Made by a program: the position numbers and the translations under genes | The notes under the pieces: generated by a model | The model's database searches: none | What the model saw: the letters and a program-made list of their open reading frames with translations, nothing else | What the model was told of the DNA's origin: nothing | From: an uncultured bacterium | GTDB lineage: Bacteria; Actinomycetota; Actinomycetes; S36-B12 | Assembly: GCA_903909555.1 (NCBI GenBank) | Contig: CAIVWG010000118.1 | Coordinates: 1-38,500 of the forward strand | Length of the DNA stretch: 38,500 nt | Direction: 5' to 3' | Shown: one piece after another, positions 18,515-27,136 of the stretch | How positions within the stretch are numbered: the first letter of the stretch is position 1 | Layout: the number at the start of each line of letters is the position of its first letter

Positions 18515-19501
18515 GTGACCACCTCCCCGCTTGCGCCCCCCGCTGTCTTCCTCCTCACCGCTCACGTGTTCGTGCGGAATGACCAGGAGGGTGCCTTCCG
18601 CGAACGGCTGCCGGCGATCAACGCCCGATGCGCGGGGGTCACCGGATTCCTCGGCATGGGCGCCGATGCCGACCGTCCGGGACCGGAGTCCACGCGATGG
18701 GCGCTGAGCTACAAGTTCGCGTCTGCGGAGGGTCGCGATGCGTGCCAGGCCCTCCTCGGGCAGGAACTCGACGGTGCTCACGACCTGCTGACGGCGCCCC
18801 CCGTCTTCGACGCGGGGGACCGTGGCGACGAGCGGCGGCCCGTCGAAGCCATCACCACCCGTATCCCCGAGGGGCAGAGGGAGAGGTACGCGTCCTTGCG
18901 CGAGGAGATGGACGCCGTGGTTGCGGCCGCACCGGGATTCGTCAGCCTCGAGACCTTTCCGCCGGGACCGGGCGACGACACGTGGGTGACCATGATCATC
19001 TTCGATTCCCAAGAGGACCTCGACGCCTGGTACGCCTCGCCGAAGCGGCGCGCGGTGCTCACGAAGATCCACGACCTGGCACCGGATGAGGTGCGTACCC
19101 TCCCCACGGGGTTCGGTCAGTGGTTCTCGGTCAACGCCGTGAGCATGGTGCAGACCCCCGCGTGGAAGCAGGCCATGACGGTCCTGGCGGTGCTCTTCGC
19201 GATGGTCTCCATCCTCAACATCACCATCGGCGACGCACTCCTCGGAGGCTGGACCATCCGTGGCCAGACGATCTACGAGGGCTTGGGTCTGCCCTTCCCC
19301 GTCGTGGTGTTCGTCGGCAACGCCATCGGCACGGCGCTCCTCACCTGGGTCCTCATGCCGATCGTCACGCGCCTGCTCGCGTGGTGGCTCGATCCCGGGG
19401 CCTCTCGGCGCCACACGATCATGGGCGTCCTGCTGCTCCTGGTGGTCTACGTCGTGGAGATCGCGATCTTCACGACGATCTTCAAGACCCTCGGGATCTA
19501 G
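18515..19501 (+). CDS. Antibiotic biosynthesis monooxygenase (ABM)-like tandem-domain protein with C-terminal membrane helices
   Basis: Two dimeric alpha/beta-barrel-like stretches (FVRNDQEGAFRERLPAINARCAGVTGFLGMG; TRIPEGQRERYASLREEMDAVVAAAPGFVSLETFPPG...WYASPKRRAVLTKIHDL) followed by about four hydrophobic helices. Confidence 0.75.
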   Translation: MTTSPLAPPAVFLLTAHVFVRNDQEGAFRERLPAINARCAGVTGFLGMGADADRPGPESTRWALSYKFASAEGRDACQALLGQELDGAHDLLTAPPVFDAGDRGDERRPVEAITTRIPEGQRERYASLREEMDAVVAAAPGFVSLETFPPGPGDDTWVTMIIFDSQEDLDAWYASPKRRAVLTKIHDLAPDEVRTLPTGFGQWFSVNAVSMVQTPAWKQAMTVLAVLFAMVSILNITIGDALLGGWTIRGQTIYEGLGLPFPVVVFVGNAIGTALLTWVLMPIVTRLLAWWLDPGASRRHTIMGVLLLLVVYVVEIAIFTTIFKTLGI

Positions 19502-19511
19502 CGACGAGCCC

Positions 19512-21896
19512 CTACGGGTTCCACGGGCCCTTGCGCGGCGACACGGGGTCGTTCATCGGATCACCGGGCACCGCTCTGGCGCTCTCGGCATCCTCGCGGA
19601 TGCGCTTTCGGGCGGGACCCGTCGGTGCGCCCGTGGGCGCGGCGTCCGGATGCAGGTCCGCGACGCGCTCAGGCGTGGCGGGGATGGACGGCAGGGGCAG
19701 CCCCGTGGCCGCGCGGAGCGCGGCGAGCACGGCCGGCGGCCCCTGCACGTGCGGCAGCTCGGCGATCCCGCGCATGCCGTAGGGGATGCGCGGCTCGGGA
19801 TACTCCAGGAAGGTCACGTCGATCCGCGGGGCATCGATCATGGTCGGCACCAGGTAGTCGTCCCAGGTACGACGCGTGGGCACACCGTCGGCGTAGGGAA
19901 ACTCCTCCATGAGCGCGAGCCCCATGCCCATGACGAGGCCGCCCGCGATCTGTCCGGTGGCCTGGGCAGGGTTCACCGTCCTGCCGACGTCCTGCACGAC
20001 ATCCATCTGGACGACCCGCACGAGCCCCAGTTCGCGATCGACGTCGACGGTGCACCGGGTCGCGGAGAAGTTGAACGTCACGTGCATCGGCTGCCCGGGC
20101 TCGCGCCCCTCGAGGTCGTAGGTCTGTCGCTGTGCGAAGCGCTCCGTCGCCTGGAACACCAGGTGCATGCCCGCATCGGACACCGTCATCAACCGGGTGC
20201 CGTCCGTGAGCACGACGTAGTCGTCACGGACGTCGAGATTCTCCACGGCGTGCCCGTACTCGCGGGAGACGAACTTCAAGAAGCGCTCCTTGAGGGTCGC
20301 CGCGGCCATCGCTACCGCGCCGCCGGACGTCATGGTCTGGAGCTGCCCGTCGGTGGTCGAGCCGTCGGCCATGCCCGAGTCGGACCCCGTGATCGTGACC
20401 TTGCTGATGCCCAGAGTCGTCTGGACGATCTGCTCGGCGATGGTCTTGAAGCCCTGTCCCACCTCGGCGGCCGCACACTCGATCACGGCCGCGCCATCGC
20501 GCAGCGTCACCAGCGCCGTCGAGTTCACGGGCGCGCCCTCGGACAGGCACACGTTCTTCGCCACCGACGAGGTCGCCGTCGCACGCGTGACGTCGCGCGG
20601 TCGCGTGGGGGTGGCAATGCCGCCGGGCAGGTCGATACCGGGCGCATCGTCGGCGAGAGGCTCCGGAAGGGGGGACTGCCCGCTCACGTCGATCAACTCG
20701 CGCACGGGAGCCGGGGAGTCCATCAGCTGATTGAAGGTCCAGGTGTCCCCCTCCTTCATCGCATTGCGGCGGCGCAACTCCGCGCCATCCATGCCCAGCG
20801 CTCGCGCAAGGGCGTCCATGTTGGACTCGGAGGCGAACGCCGGCTCGACGACGCCGAAGCCGCGGAGCGATCCGCACATGCCGTTGTTGGTGCCGACTGA
20901 CCACCCCTCGATGTGCGCATTGGGGATGTTGTAGGGCCCCTGCAGAAGGGTGCTGCCGTTGCCGATGCCCGGGCCATTGGTGTTGCTGTAGGGGCCGTCC
21001 TCGTGGATGACCTTGCCCTCGATCTTGACGATCTGGCCGTCCGTGGTCGCGTGGTGGCGAACCCAGATGCGCGTGGGATGGCGGTGGTAGCGCGCGAGGA
21101 AGGCCTCCTCGCGCGAGTAGAGGAACTTCACGGGTCGCTCGGTGTGCAGCGCCAGGAGGGCGCCGTGGATCTGCCAGGACAGGACGAAACGACCGCCGAA
21201 GGACCCGCCGATTCCGGAGTTGATGACGAGCACGCGCTCCGGAGGCAGGCCGAGGGCGGCGGCCACCTGGGCGCGATCGCTGTGCACCCACTGAGTGGCG
21301 CCGGTGATGACGACGCCGCCGCGGCCGTCGGGCTTGGCCACGCCGCCGTCGAGCCCGAGGTAGGAGTGGTCCTGGCGCGGCGTGGTGTACACGCCCTCCA
21401 CCTGCACGTCTCCGACGACACTGGGGTCGCCATGGGTGTAGTCGACGTGGCGGTAGACATGACCCTCCTCGAGGGCGCGCATCATGTCGACGAGGGGATC
21501 GAGGACGTCGTACTCCACCACGATGGCGTCGAGGGCGCGACGGGCGATCTCGGGATCCTCGGCCGCCACGATGGCGATGGGCTCGCCCACGTAGTTGACG
21601 ATCTCATCGGCGAGGACGGGAGTGTCGCGGTTGATCGCACCGTAGCGATTGTCGGGGACGTCCCAGCCGCCCAGGACGGCGTGCACGCCGGGCATCGCCT
21701 TCGCCGGGTTGAGGTCGACGCGCACGAGGCGCGCGTGCGGGTGCGCGGACCTGAGAGTGGCACCCCACAGCATGCCGGGCTCGGTCGCGTCGGGCGCGAA
21801 CTCGAATTCGCCCCGAGCCTTGGCAGTGGCATCCGGACGTCGGCGTGAGGTGCCGATGCCGACGGCGCTGGGATCCGTGCGCAGGTCGTCGCTCAT
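19512..21896 (-). CDS. Molybdopterin-binding (large) subunit of a second xanthine dehydrogenase-family molybdenum hydroxylase
   Basis: RRRPDATAKARGEFEFAPDATEPGMLWGATLRSAHPHARLVRVD; NSGIGGSFGGRFVLSWQIHGALLA; MCGSLRGFGVVEPAFASESNMD; PYGMRGIAELPHVQGPPAVLAALRAATG. Confidence 0.95.
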   Translation of the reverse strand: MSDDLRTDPSAVGIGTSRRRPDATAKARGEFEFAPDATEPGMLWGATLRSAHPHARLVRVDLNPAKAMPGVHAVLGGWDVPDNRYGAINRDTPVLADEIVNYVGEPIAIVAAEDPEIARRALDAIVVEYDVLDPLVDMMRALEEGHVYRHVDYTHGDPSVVGDVQVEGVYTTPRQDHSYLGLDGGVAKPDGRGGVVITGATQWVHSDRAQVAAALGLPPERVLVINSGIGGSFGGRFVLSWQIHGALLALHTERPVKFLYSREEAFLARYHRHPTRIWVRHHATTDGQIVKIEGKVIHEDGPYSNTNGPGIGNGSTLLQGPYNIPNAHIEGWSVGTNNGMCGSLRGFGVVEPAFASESNMDALARALGMDGAELRRRNAMKEGDTWTFNQLMDSPAPVRELIDVSGQSPLPEPLADDAPGIDLPGGIATPTRPRDVTRATATSSVAKNVCLSEGAPVNSTALVTLRDGAAVIECAAAEVGQGFKTIAEQIVQTTLGISKVTITGSDSGMADGSTTDGQLQTMTSGGAVAMAAATLKERFLKFVSREYGHAVENLDVRDDYVVLTDGTRLMTVSDAGMHLVFQATERFAQRQTYDLEGREPGQPMHVTFNFSATRCTVDVDRELGLVRVVQMDVVQDVGRTVNPAQATGQIAGGLVMGMGLALMEEFPYADGVPTRRTWDDYLVPTMIDAPRIDVTFLEYPEPRIPYGMRGIAELPHVQGPPAVLAALRAATGLPLPSIPATPERVADLHPDAAPTGAPTGPARKRIREDAESARAVPGDPMNDPVSPRKGPWNP

Positions 21897-22366
21897 CGTG
21901 CACTCGCCTCCCGGATGCCCTCGATGATGCCCAGGTATGCCGTGCAGCGGCACAGGTTGCCGCACATGCCCTCGCGCACCTCGTCCTCCGTGGCGTTGGG
22001 GTGCTCTTCGATGAACGCCGAGCCGGCCAGGACCATGCCGGGCAGGCAGTACCCGCATTGCACGTCGCCCGCGGCAATCAGGGCTTCCTGCAGGGGGGTG
22101 AGGGATCCGTCGGCGGGGGAGTAGCCCTCGATCGTGGTGACGTCACCGTCCACGTCGGCCGCCAACGCGACACAGGAGTTGATCGGCCGACCGTCGAGGA
22201 GCACCGTGCACGCGCCGCAGGACCCGGTCTCGCAGGCCTGCTTCGTACCCGTGAGTCCCAGTCGGTAGCGCAGCACCGACAGGAGCGTCTCGAAGTACCA
22301 CGCATCCTCGATCCGGTGCGTGGCGCCGTTCACGCGCAGGCTCAGGCTGATCCGCTCGTCATCCAC
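21893..22366 (-). CDS. 2Fe-2S subunit of the second molybdenum hydroxylase
   Basis: ACETGSCGACTVLLDGRPINSC; CGYCLPGMVLAGSAFI; MCGNLCRCTAYLGIIEGI; GTG start, 4-bp overlap with the Mo subunit. Confidence 0.95.
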   Translation of the reverse strand: MDDERISLSLRVNGATHRIEDAWYFETLLSVLRYRLGLTGTKQACETGSCGACTVLLDGRPINSCVALAADVDGDVTTIEGYSPADGSLTPLQEALIAAGDVQCGYCLPGMVLAGSAFIEEHPNATEDEVREGMCGNLCRCTAYLGIIEGIREASAR

Positions 22367-23231
22367 GCTGCTGCTCCTCGTTCCAGGCCTCGATGAGGCG
22401 TCGTCCCATGACGGCAATCGCATGCCGGCGGTAGCCGGCTGACGCCCGGTCATCCGTGGGCGGGTCGCATGCATCGGCGAGCAGCCGCCCGTACTCCTCC
22501 GCGGCGCCTGCGGGCACTGCGCCCGACTCCCAGTCCACGGCCCCGGCGAGGAAGTCGTCCGCCGCGGTCCCAGGCAGGGCCGTGGGGCCGCTGCCGCCGA
22601 TCCCGCTGCGCACCGAGCGCGCGGTCGGATCGATGGACACGGCCACGCTGGCGATGGCGTACCCGGGTCCGTTGCGGGGCGCCACACGGACGAAGCGCTG
22701 GAAGCCCCCGCGCGCGGGCAGGGCGACGTCGACGAGGATCTCGCCCGCGCCCAGTCCCTCGGCCGCGAAGTCGCGGATGGACCGCCGCCGGGAGCCCTCG
22801 GGGCCCGCGCTGCCGACGGAGGCGTCGAGGGCCAGGAGACACGGCGCCAGCGTGTGGGCGGGACGGCGTTCGGCGATGTTCCCGCCCACCGTGGCGCGAT
22901 GGCGGATCTGCGGCGTCGCCAGGGAGCGCAGGGCGACGTCGAGCATGGGGGACAGGGCCGCGTCGAGCAGGGCGCGCAGCGTGGTCTGGGCGCCGATGCG
23001 CGCCGCCCCCCCCGTCGCGGTGGCGCCATCGGAGGTCACGCCCCGAAGCTCGGCAATGCCCGAGAGCAGCAGATAGGCGGGCGGAATGTCGATCCCCAGG
23101 GACCGCTCCGCCACGACGAGGGTGCCTCCGCCCAGGATGCGGGCGTCCGGTCGCTCCGTGCTCGCGGCGATGGCTTCTTCGAGCGACGTGGGGCGCACGA
23201 TGCGCCCCGAATCGGTGGACGTGACGGTCAC
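22359..23231 (-). CDS. FAD-binding subunit of the second molybdenum hydroxylase
   Basis: ARILGGGTLVVAERSLG, ATPQIRHRATVGGNIAERRPAHTLAP; GTG 23231 chosen because it is preceded by gggaggaggcac (strong RBS); ORF extends to 23270. Confidence 0.9.
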   Translation of the reverse strand: MTVTSTDSGRIVRPTSLEEAIAASTERPDARILGGGTLVVAERSLGIDIPPAYLLLSGIAELRGVTSDGATATGGAARIGAQTTLRALLDAALSPMLDVALRSLATPQIRHRATVGGNIAERRPAHTLAPCLLALDASVGSAGPEGSRRRSIRDFAAEGLGAGEILVDVALPARGGFQRFVRVAPRNGPGYAIASVAVSIDPTARSVRSGIGGSGPTALPGTAADDFLAGAVDWESGAVPAGAAEEYGRLLADACDPPTDDRASAGYRRHAIAVMGRRLIEAWNEEQQRG

Positions 23232-23270
23232 CGTGCCTCCTCCCGCGGCACCGCGTGCCGCGGGCGCCAT

Positions 23271-23323
23271 CGTGGGGGAGGCCCCGGCCCGGCGGAGGCC
23301 CCGTGGGCGGCTATCCCCCCACG
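23271..23323. other. Inverted repeat CGTGGGGG...CCCCCACG enclosing a 10-bp direct repeat (GGAGGCCCCG twice)
   Basis: CGTGGGGG 23271-23278, CCCCCACG 23316-23323; GGAGGCCCCG at 23277-23286 and 23294-23303; lies between mscL and the second molybdenum hydroxylase operon on the minus strand. Confidence 0.6.
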
Positions 23324-23342
23324 ACCCTGCTGGGGCAGCAGA

Positions 23343-23750
23343 TCAGGGCGCGGGACTGCCGCCCTGCTGCTGCTTGAGCAGGTCGCGGATCTCCTCGAGG
23401 AGCTGCACGTCCGGCGGGCGGGTGTCGACCTCGCCCTGGCCCGTCATCGCGCGGTACTTGTTCATGGGCAGCACGAAGAAGAAGTACAGGGCGGCCAGCG
23501 TGACGAAGAACGTGATGACGGCCCCGATGAGCAGCGCGAAGTCGATCTCGTAGCCGGGGGCCAGCGTGATCGTGCCACCGATGCTGCCGTCGCTGCCGCC
23601 GAGCAGGCTGAGGATCCATCCGACGATGGGCTCGATGAGCGCCTTCGTCACGGCCGCGACCAGCGCGGCGAGCGCCGTGCCGACGGCGACAGCGACGGCG
23701 AGGTCGATGACGTTGCCGCGGAACACGAACTCCTTGAAGCCCTTGATCAT
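23343..23750 (-). CDS. mscL: Large-conductance mechanosensitive channel MscL
   Basis: MIKGFKEFVFRGNVIDLAVAVAVGTALAALVAAVTKALIEPIVGWIL...YEIDFALLIGAVITFFVTLAALYFFFVLPMNKYR...LLEEIRDLLKQQ. Confidence 0.98.
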   Translation of the reverse strand: MIKGFKEFVFRGNVIDLAVAVAVGTALAALVAAVTKALIEPIVGWILSLLGGSDGSIGGTITLAPGYEIDFALLIGAVITFFVTLAALYFFFVLPMNKYRAMTGQGEVDTRPPDVQLLEEIRDLLKQQQGGSPAP

Positions 23751-23774
23751 TGCCGTCCCTTCCCCGTGCTGTCC

Positions 23775-24416
23775 CTACCTGAGGATCGCGTAGAGGCCCT
23801 CGTCACCTGACGAGGCGAGGCGCACCGCGGTCTCGCGGTCAGCCTCGACGAGGACGAGGGTACCGGCGACCCGGGGGCCGCCGAAGGCGCTGTCCTGGGC
23901 GCTGCGCGGCACGGTGATGACGAGAACGTCCTCGGCCACCAGGGAGGGCGCGCCGGCCCGCCGGGCGCGGATGAGGTCGATGCGGTGGCCGGCCTCGAGC
24001 AGCCCGGCGACCTCCCTGTCCCCCAATCGGACGGGGACGGCGTACGACGAGCCGTCGCGTTCGGGCGCTCCGGACGCGAGCCCGGGACTCACCAGGCGGC
24101 TGGCGGTGACCATCTCGCCGGCGTCGATCGGGGAGCCCACGATCCTGCCGACGGCGTCGGAGATCTCGAGGACGGCCCCCGGCGGGACGTGATCGGCCGG
24201 GATGGAGCGCATCTCGAGGTCGCGGGGCTCCAGCGCGGCGCCCCCCGGGATCGCGGTGGCGGCGACCACCACGTCGCGCGTCGGGGCGGCGTCGGGGGCC
24301 AGCACCGGGACGACGCACAGGACCGCGAGCCCGGCGAGGATGGCGGCCAGCGGTCGACGATGCCGCAGGATGCGTCGGCGCAGGGCGGTCCAGTCGCGAA
24401 GGGGGCCTGGCTCCAT
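23775..24416 (-). CDS. SAF-domain / RcpC-CpaB-like membrane-anchored protein
   Basis: Single N-terminal TM (LAAILAGLAVLCVVPVLA), then SAF signature DVVVAATAIPGGAALEPRDLEMRSIPADHVPPGAV...GRIVGSPIDAGEMVTASRL. Confidence 0.85.
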   Translation of the reverse strand: MEPGPLRDWTALRRRILRHRRPLAAILAGLAVLCVVPVLAPDAAPTRDVVVAATAIPGGAALEPRDLEMRSIPADHVPPGAVLEISDAVGRIVGSPIDAGEMVTASRLVSPGLASGAPERDGSSYAVPVRLGDREVAGLLEAGHRIDLIRARRAGAPSLVAEDVLVITVPRSAQDSAFGGPRVAGTLVLVEADRETAVRLASSGDEGLYAILR

Positions 24417-24488
24417 GGGACACGGACGCTAGCCGCGTCGGCGCGGCGATCGCGCGCGTCATCCACAGGGGCTCACGCCACCTGCCAC

Positions 24489-24887
24489 TCAGCCCGAGGT
24501 TGACGTGCCCGACGTTGCCGAGCCAGAGGAGGACGAGCCGGAGGAGGACGAGCCGGAGGAGGACGAGCCCGAGGAGGACGAGCCCGAGGAGGACGAGCCG
24601 GACGACGTGCCGCCGGACGACGACCCGGCGTCCTTGGCCGCGCCGCCCGATGCGCCCTCCTTGCCGCCCCCCGACCCCGTCGAGGACGACGTGTCCGACG
24701 CGGAGGAGCTCGAGCGCGAATCCGTCCGGTAGAAGCCCGATCCCTTGAAGACCACACCGACGTTGCCGAATCTCTTGCGCAGGGATCCGCCGCACTCCGG
24801 ACAGTCGGTCAGCGCATCGTCGGTGAAGGACTGCACCACCTCGAGCTCGTGGCCGCAGTCATTGCAGACGTACTGGTAGGTGGGCAC
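24489..24887 (-). CDS. FmdB-family zinc-ribbon protein with Ser/Gly-rich disordered tail (Rv0991c/Ruc-like)
   Basis: MPTYQYVCNDCGHELEVVQSFTDDALTDCPECGGSLRKRFGNVGVVFKGSGFYRTDSRS followed by (SSSSG)n; two CxxC; GTG start with ggaggaagc RBS. Confidence 0.92.
   Translation of the reverse strand: MPTYQYVCNDCGHELEVVQSFTDDALTDCPECGGSLRKRFGNVGVVFKGSGFYRTDSRSSSSASDTSSSTGSGGGKEGASGGAAKDAGSSSGGTSSGSSSSGSSSSGSSSSGSSSSGSSSSGSATSGTSTSG
24526..24600. repeat. Five tandem 15-bp units (gaggaggacgagccS) encoding the SSSSG pentapeptide repeat on the minus strand
   Basis: 24526-24540, 24541-24555, 24556-24570, 24571-24585, 24586-24600 are identical except for the last base (g/c). Confidence 0.98.
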
Positions 24888-24978
24888 GCTTCCTCCCGGG
24901 GCGGACGCATCAGATTAGCGCTCGCCACCGTGACGCGTGTCCTGGGGATGAGGCGCGCCGGGCGGGCGGCACGGGGGA

Positions 24979-24984
24979 TAGGGT
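24979..24984 (+). promoter_or_regulatory. -10-like element TAGGGT, 7 nt before ATG 24992 (ABC ATPase)
   Basis: cgggggaTAGGGTcccggtcATG. Confidence 0.55.
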
Positions 24985-24991
24985 CCCGGTC

Positions 24992-25918
24992 ATGGCAGTG
25001 ATCGCTGAGGGCCTCGGCAAGTCCTTCGGCTCCGTGCGTGCCGTCGACGATCTCTCCTTCGAGGTCCCCGACGGCGTCGTGACCGGCTTCCTCGGGCCGA
25101 ACGGCGCGGGCAAGTCCACCACGATGCGCCTCATGCTCGGGCTCGATCGCGGGCAGGGACGCACCCTGTTCGACGGCAAGCCGCTCATCGAGCATCCCCA
25201 CGCGAGCGAGGTCGTGGGCACCCATCTCGACGCCCGGCCCTTCCTGCCCGGCCGCACCGCACGGGACCACCTGCGCATGCTCGCGACGGATGCCCGCCTC
25301 CCGGCGTCGCGCATCGACGAGGTCCTCGCCATGGTGGGACTCACCGAGGTGGCCAACAAGCGGCCCAAGAGCTTCTCCCTCGGCATGGCCCAGCGCCTCG
25401 GGCTCGCGGGTGCGGTGCTCGCCTCGCCGGGGGTCCTCATGCTCGACGAGCCTGCGAACGGGCTCGACCCGCAGTCCATCCAGTGGCTGCGCGAGTTCCT
25501 GCGCTCGTATGCCGCCGAGGGCAATGCGGTCCTCGTGTCGAGTCACCTTCTCAGCGAGATGCAGGTCATGGCCCAGCATGTCGTCGTCATCGCGCGCGGG
25601 CGCCTCGTCGCGGACGGCACCATCGAGGAGCTCGTGTCCGAGCGCAGCGACGTGCTCGTGCGCAGCGACGACCCGGCGCGCCTCGCCGATGCCCTGCGCG
25701 CGGCAGGGGGGCTCGTCGAGCGGGAGGGCGATGACGGCCTCGCGGTCACGGGCATGTCCACCGACGACGTAGGCAGGCGGGCGTTCGACGCGGGCATCGC
25801 GGTCCGCGAGCTGAGCCGCCGCCGTGCGAGCCTCGAGGAGACGTTCATGGAGCTCACCGGCGACGCGCAGGAGTTCGCCTTCGGGCCCACCGGCGCGGCA
25901 GGGGAGGTGCCCTCATGA
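24992..25918 (+). CDS. ABC transporter ATP-binding protein (ABC-2 type exporter)
   Basis: GFLGPNGAGKSTTMRLMLGL Walker A; SFSLGMAQRLGLAGAVL signature; VLMLDEPANGLDPQSIQWLREFL Walker B. Confidence 0.97.
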   Translation: MAVIAEGLGKSFGSVRAVDDLSFEVPDGVVTGFLGPNGAGKSTTMRLMLGLDRGQGRTLFDGKPLIEHPHASEVVGTHLDARPFLPGRTARDHLRMLATDARLPASRIDEVLAMVGLTEVANKRPKSFSLGMAQRLGLAGAVLASPGVLMLDEPANGLDPQSIQWLREFLRSYAAEGNAVLVSSHLLSEMQVMAQHVVVIARGRLVADGTIEELVSERSDVLVRSDDPARLADALRAAGGLVEREGDDGLAVTGMSTDDVGRRAFDAGIAVRELSRRRASLEETFMELTGDAQEFAFGPTGAAGEVPS

Positions 25919-26667
25919 GCGGGCCCCTGGCCTACGAGTGGGTGCGCATCAGCACGGTGCGCTCCACGTGGGCGCTCATCCTCGTCGGCGCCCTGGTGCC
26001 GGCGGCGCTCGTGCTCTTCGTCACCTGGCTCGTCAACAGCGCCGACGACTTCCAGGGCGGCCCGCCGGACGGCGGGGCCACGACCGGCTTCTCGGGGTTC
26101 CTCCCGCTCGTCGCCGCCGTCCTGTGCACCATCGGGGCTGCCTCATTCGGTCAGGAGTACCGACACGGCCTCATTCGCATCACGCTGGCCACGTACCCAC
26201 GGCGCAGCACCGTCTTCGCCGCCAAGGTCATCATGGTCGTGCTCATCGTCATCCTCGCGGCGATTCTCGCGATCGCATGCATCGTGGTCGCCAATGCGCT
26301 GGGCCCGGCGATCGCGGGCAAGGGGGTTACCTGGGACACGAGCGCGCTGGGGCCGCCCGGGCTCCGCGGGATCATCTACGTCGTCATCTTCGTGCTCATG
26401 GCCTTCGCCTTGACAGCGCTCACCCGCAATCAGCCGCTCGGCATCATCGTGCCGGTCGTCATGGCGGTGCTGATCGAGCCGATCATCCAGACGGTGGCGC
26501 TCGTGCAGGAGTGGACCTGGATCGACTGGGTGCTGCCGTTCACCGGTGCCACGGCGGGCGTGGGCGGTGACGGACTCGAGGCCTGGGGTCACCTGGGCGT
26601 GTTCTTCCTGTGGTTCCTCGTCCTCGCCATTCCCGCCTGGGTGCTCTTCCTGCGGCGCGACGCCTAG
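25915..26667 (+). CDS. ABC-2 type transporter permease
   Basis: MSGPLAYEWVRISTVRSTWALILVGALVPAALVLFV..., about six TM helices, ATGA overlap with the ATPase gene. Confidence 0.9.
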   Translation: MSGPLAYEWVRISTVRSTWALILVGALVPAALVLFVTWLVNSADDFQGGPPDGGATTGFSGFLPLVAAVLCTIGAASFGQEYRHGLIRITLATYPRRSTVFAAKVIMVVLIVILAAILAIACIVVANALGPAIAGKGVTWDTSALGPPGLRGIIYVVIFVLMAFALTALTRNQPLGIIVPVVMAVLIEPIIQTVALVQEWTWIDWVLPFTGATAGVGGDGLEAWGHLGVFFLWFLVLAIPAWVLFLRRDA

Positions 26668-26683
26668 TCGGAGGCCGGGCGAC

Positions 26684-27136
26684 GTGACGGAGCCGCGGCA
26701 GCCCCCGGCTGCGTGGACCGGCCCGCGCGCGGTGGCCGCTGTCGCCGCGGGAGGCGCCCTGGGTGCCCTCGCGCGATTCGGCGTCGACCGACTCGTCCCG
26801 CGCCCGGGCGACCTGCCCGCCGGGACCCTCGTCGTCAACGTCCTGGGCTGCGTGCTCATGGGGCTGCTCGTCGCCGCGATCCTGCGCAGGCCGGACGTGC
26901 ACCCGGTGATGCGGCCCTTCCTCGCTGTCGGGCTCCTCGGCGGCTTCACCACGTTCTCGACCTATGCCGCCGAGATCCGCGCGGCGCTCGTGGAGGGGCG
27001 CCTCGTCCTCGGCGTGGCCTACGCGCTCGGCACCGTGATCCTCTGCGTCGCCGGCGCCGCGCTCGGCGTCACCCTCGGGATGCGGCGGTCGGGCACGCCC
27101 GACGAGACAGCGCACCCGGACGAGGATCCATCGTGA
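26684..27136 (+). CDS. crcB: Fluoride efflux channel CrcB/Fluc, first copy
   Basis: GGALGALARFGVDRLVP...LPAGTLVVNVLGCVLMGLLVAAI...FLAVGLLGGFTTFSTYAAEIRAAL. Confidence 0.93.
   Translation: MTEPRQPPAAWTGPRAVAAVAAGGALGALARFGVDRLVPRPGDLPAGTLVVNVLGCVLMGLLVAAILRRPDVHPVMRPFLAVGLLGGFTTFSTYAAEIRAALVEGRLVLGVAYALGTVILCVAGAALGVTLGMRRSGTPDETAHPDEDPS

Noticed and set aside
17267-19414. 715-aa minus-strand ORF over the kinase and ABM genes
   Set aside because: Low-complexity His/Asp/Arg-rich shadow translation with no domain motif; plus-strand genes explain the region
19260-20900. 546-aa plus-strand ORF over the second Mo subunit
   Set aside because: Antisense shadow; the minus-strand Mo subunit has multiple conserved motifs
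10405-23270. Mobile element or genomic island boundaries around the Mo-hydroxylase block
   Set aside because: No transposase, integrase, terminal repeats or att-like duplication seen; the only tRNA is far away at 32071
24526-24600. Possible CRISPR-like array
   Set aside because: Contiguous 15-bp coding minisatellite without spacers
24505-24732. Plus-strand acidic repeat ORF (EEDEP)n
   Set aside because: Complement of the SSSSG repeat in the FmdB/Ruc-like gene; no RBS and the minus protein has a conserved zinc-ribbon domain
26600-26690. Fluoride riboswitch before crcB
   Set aside because: The gap after the ABC permease is only 16 bp, and no crcB-motif consensus was visible
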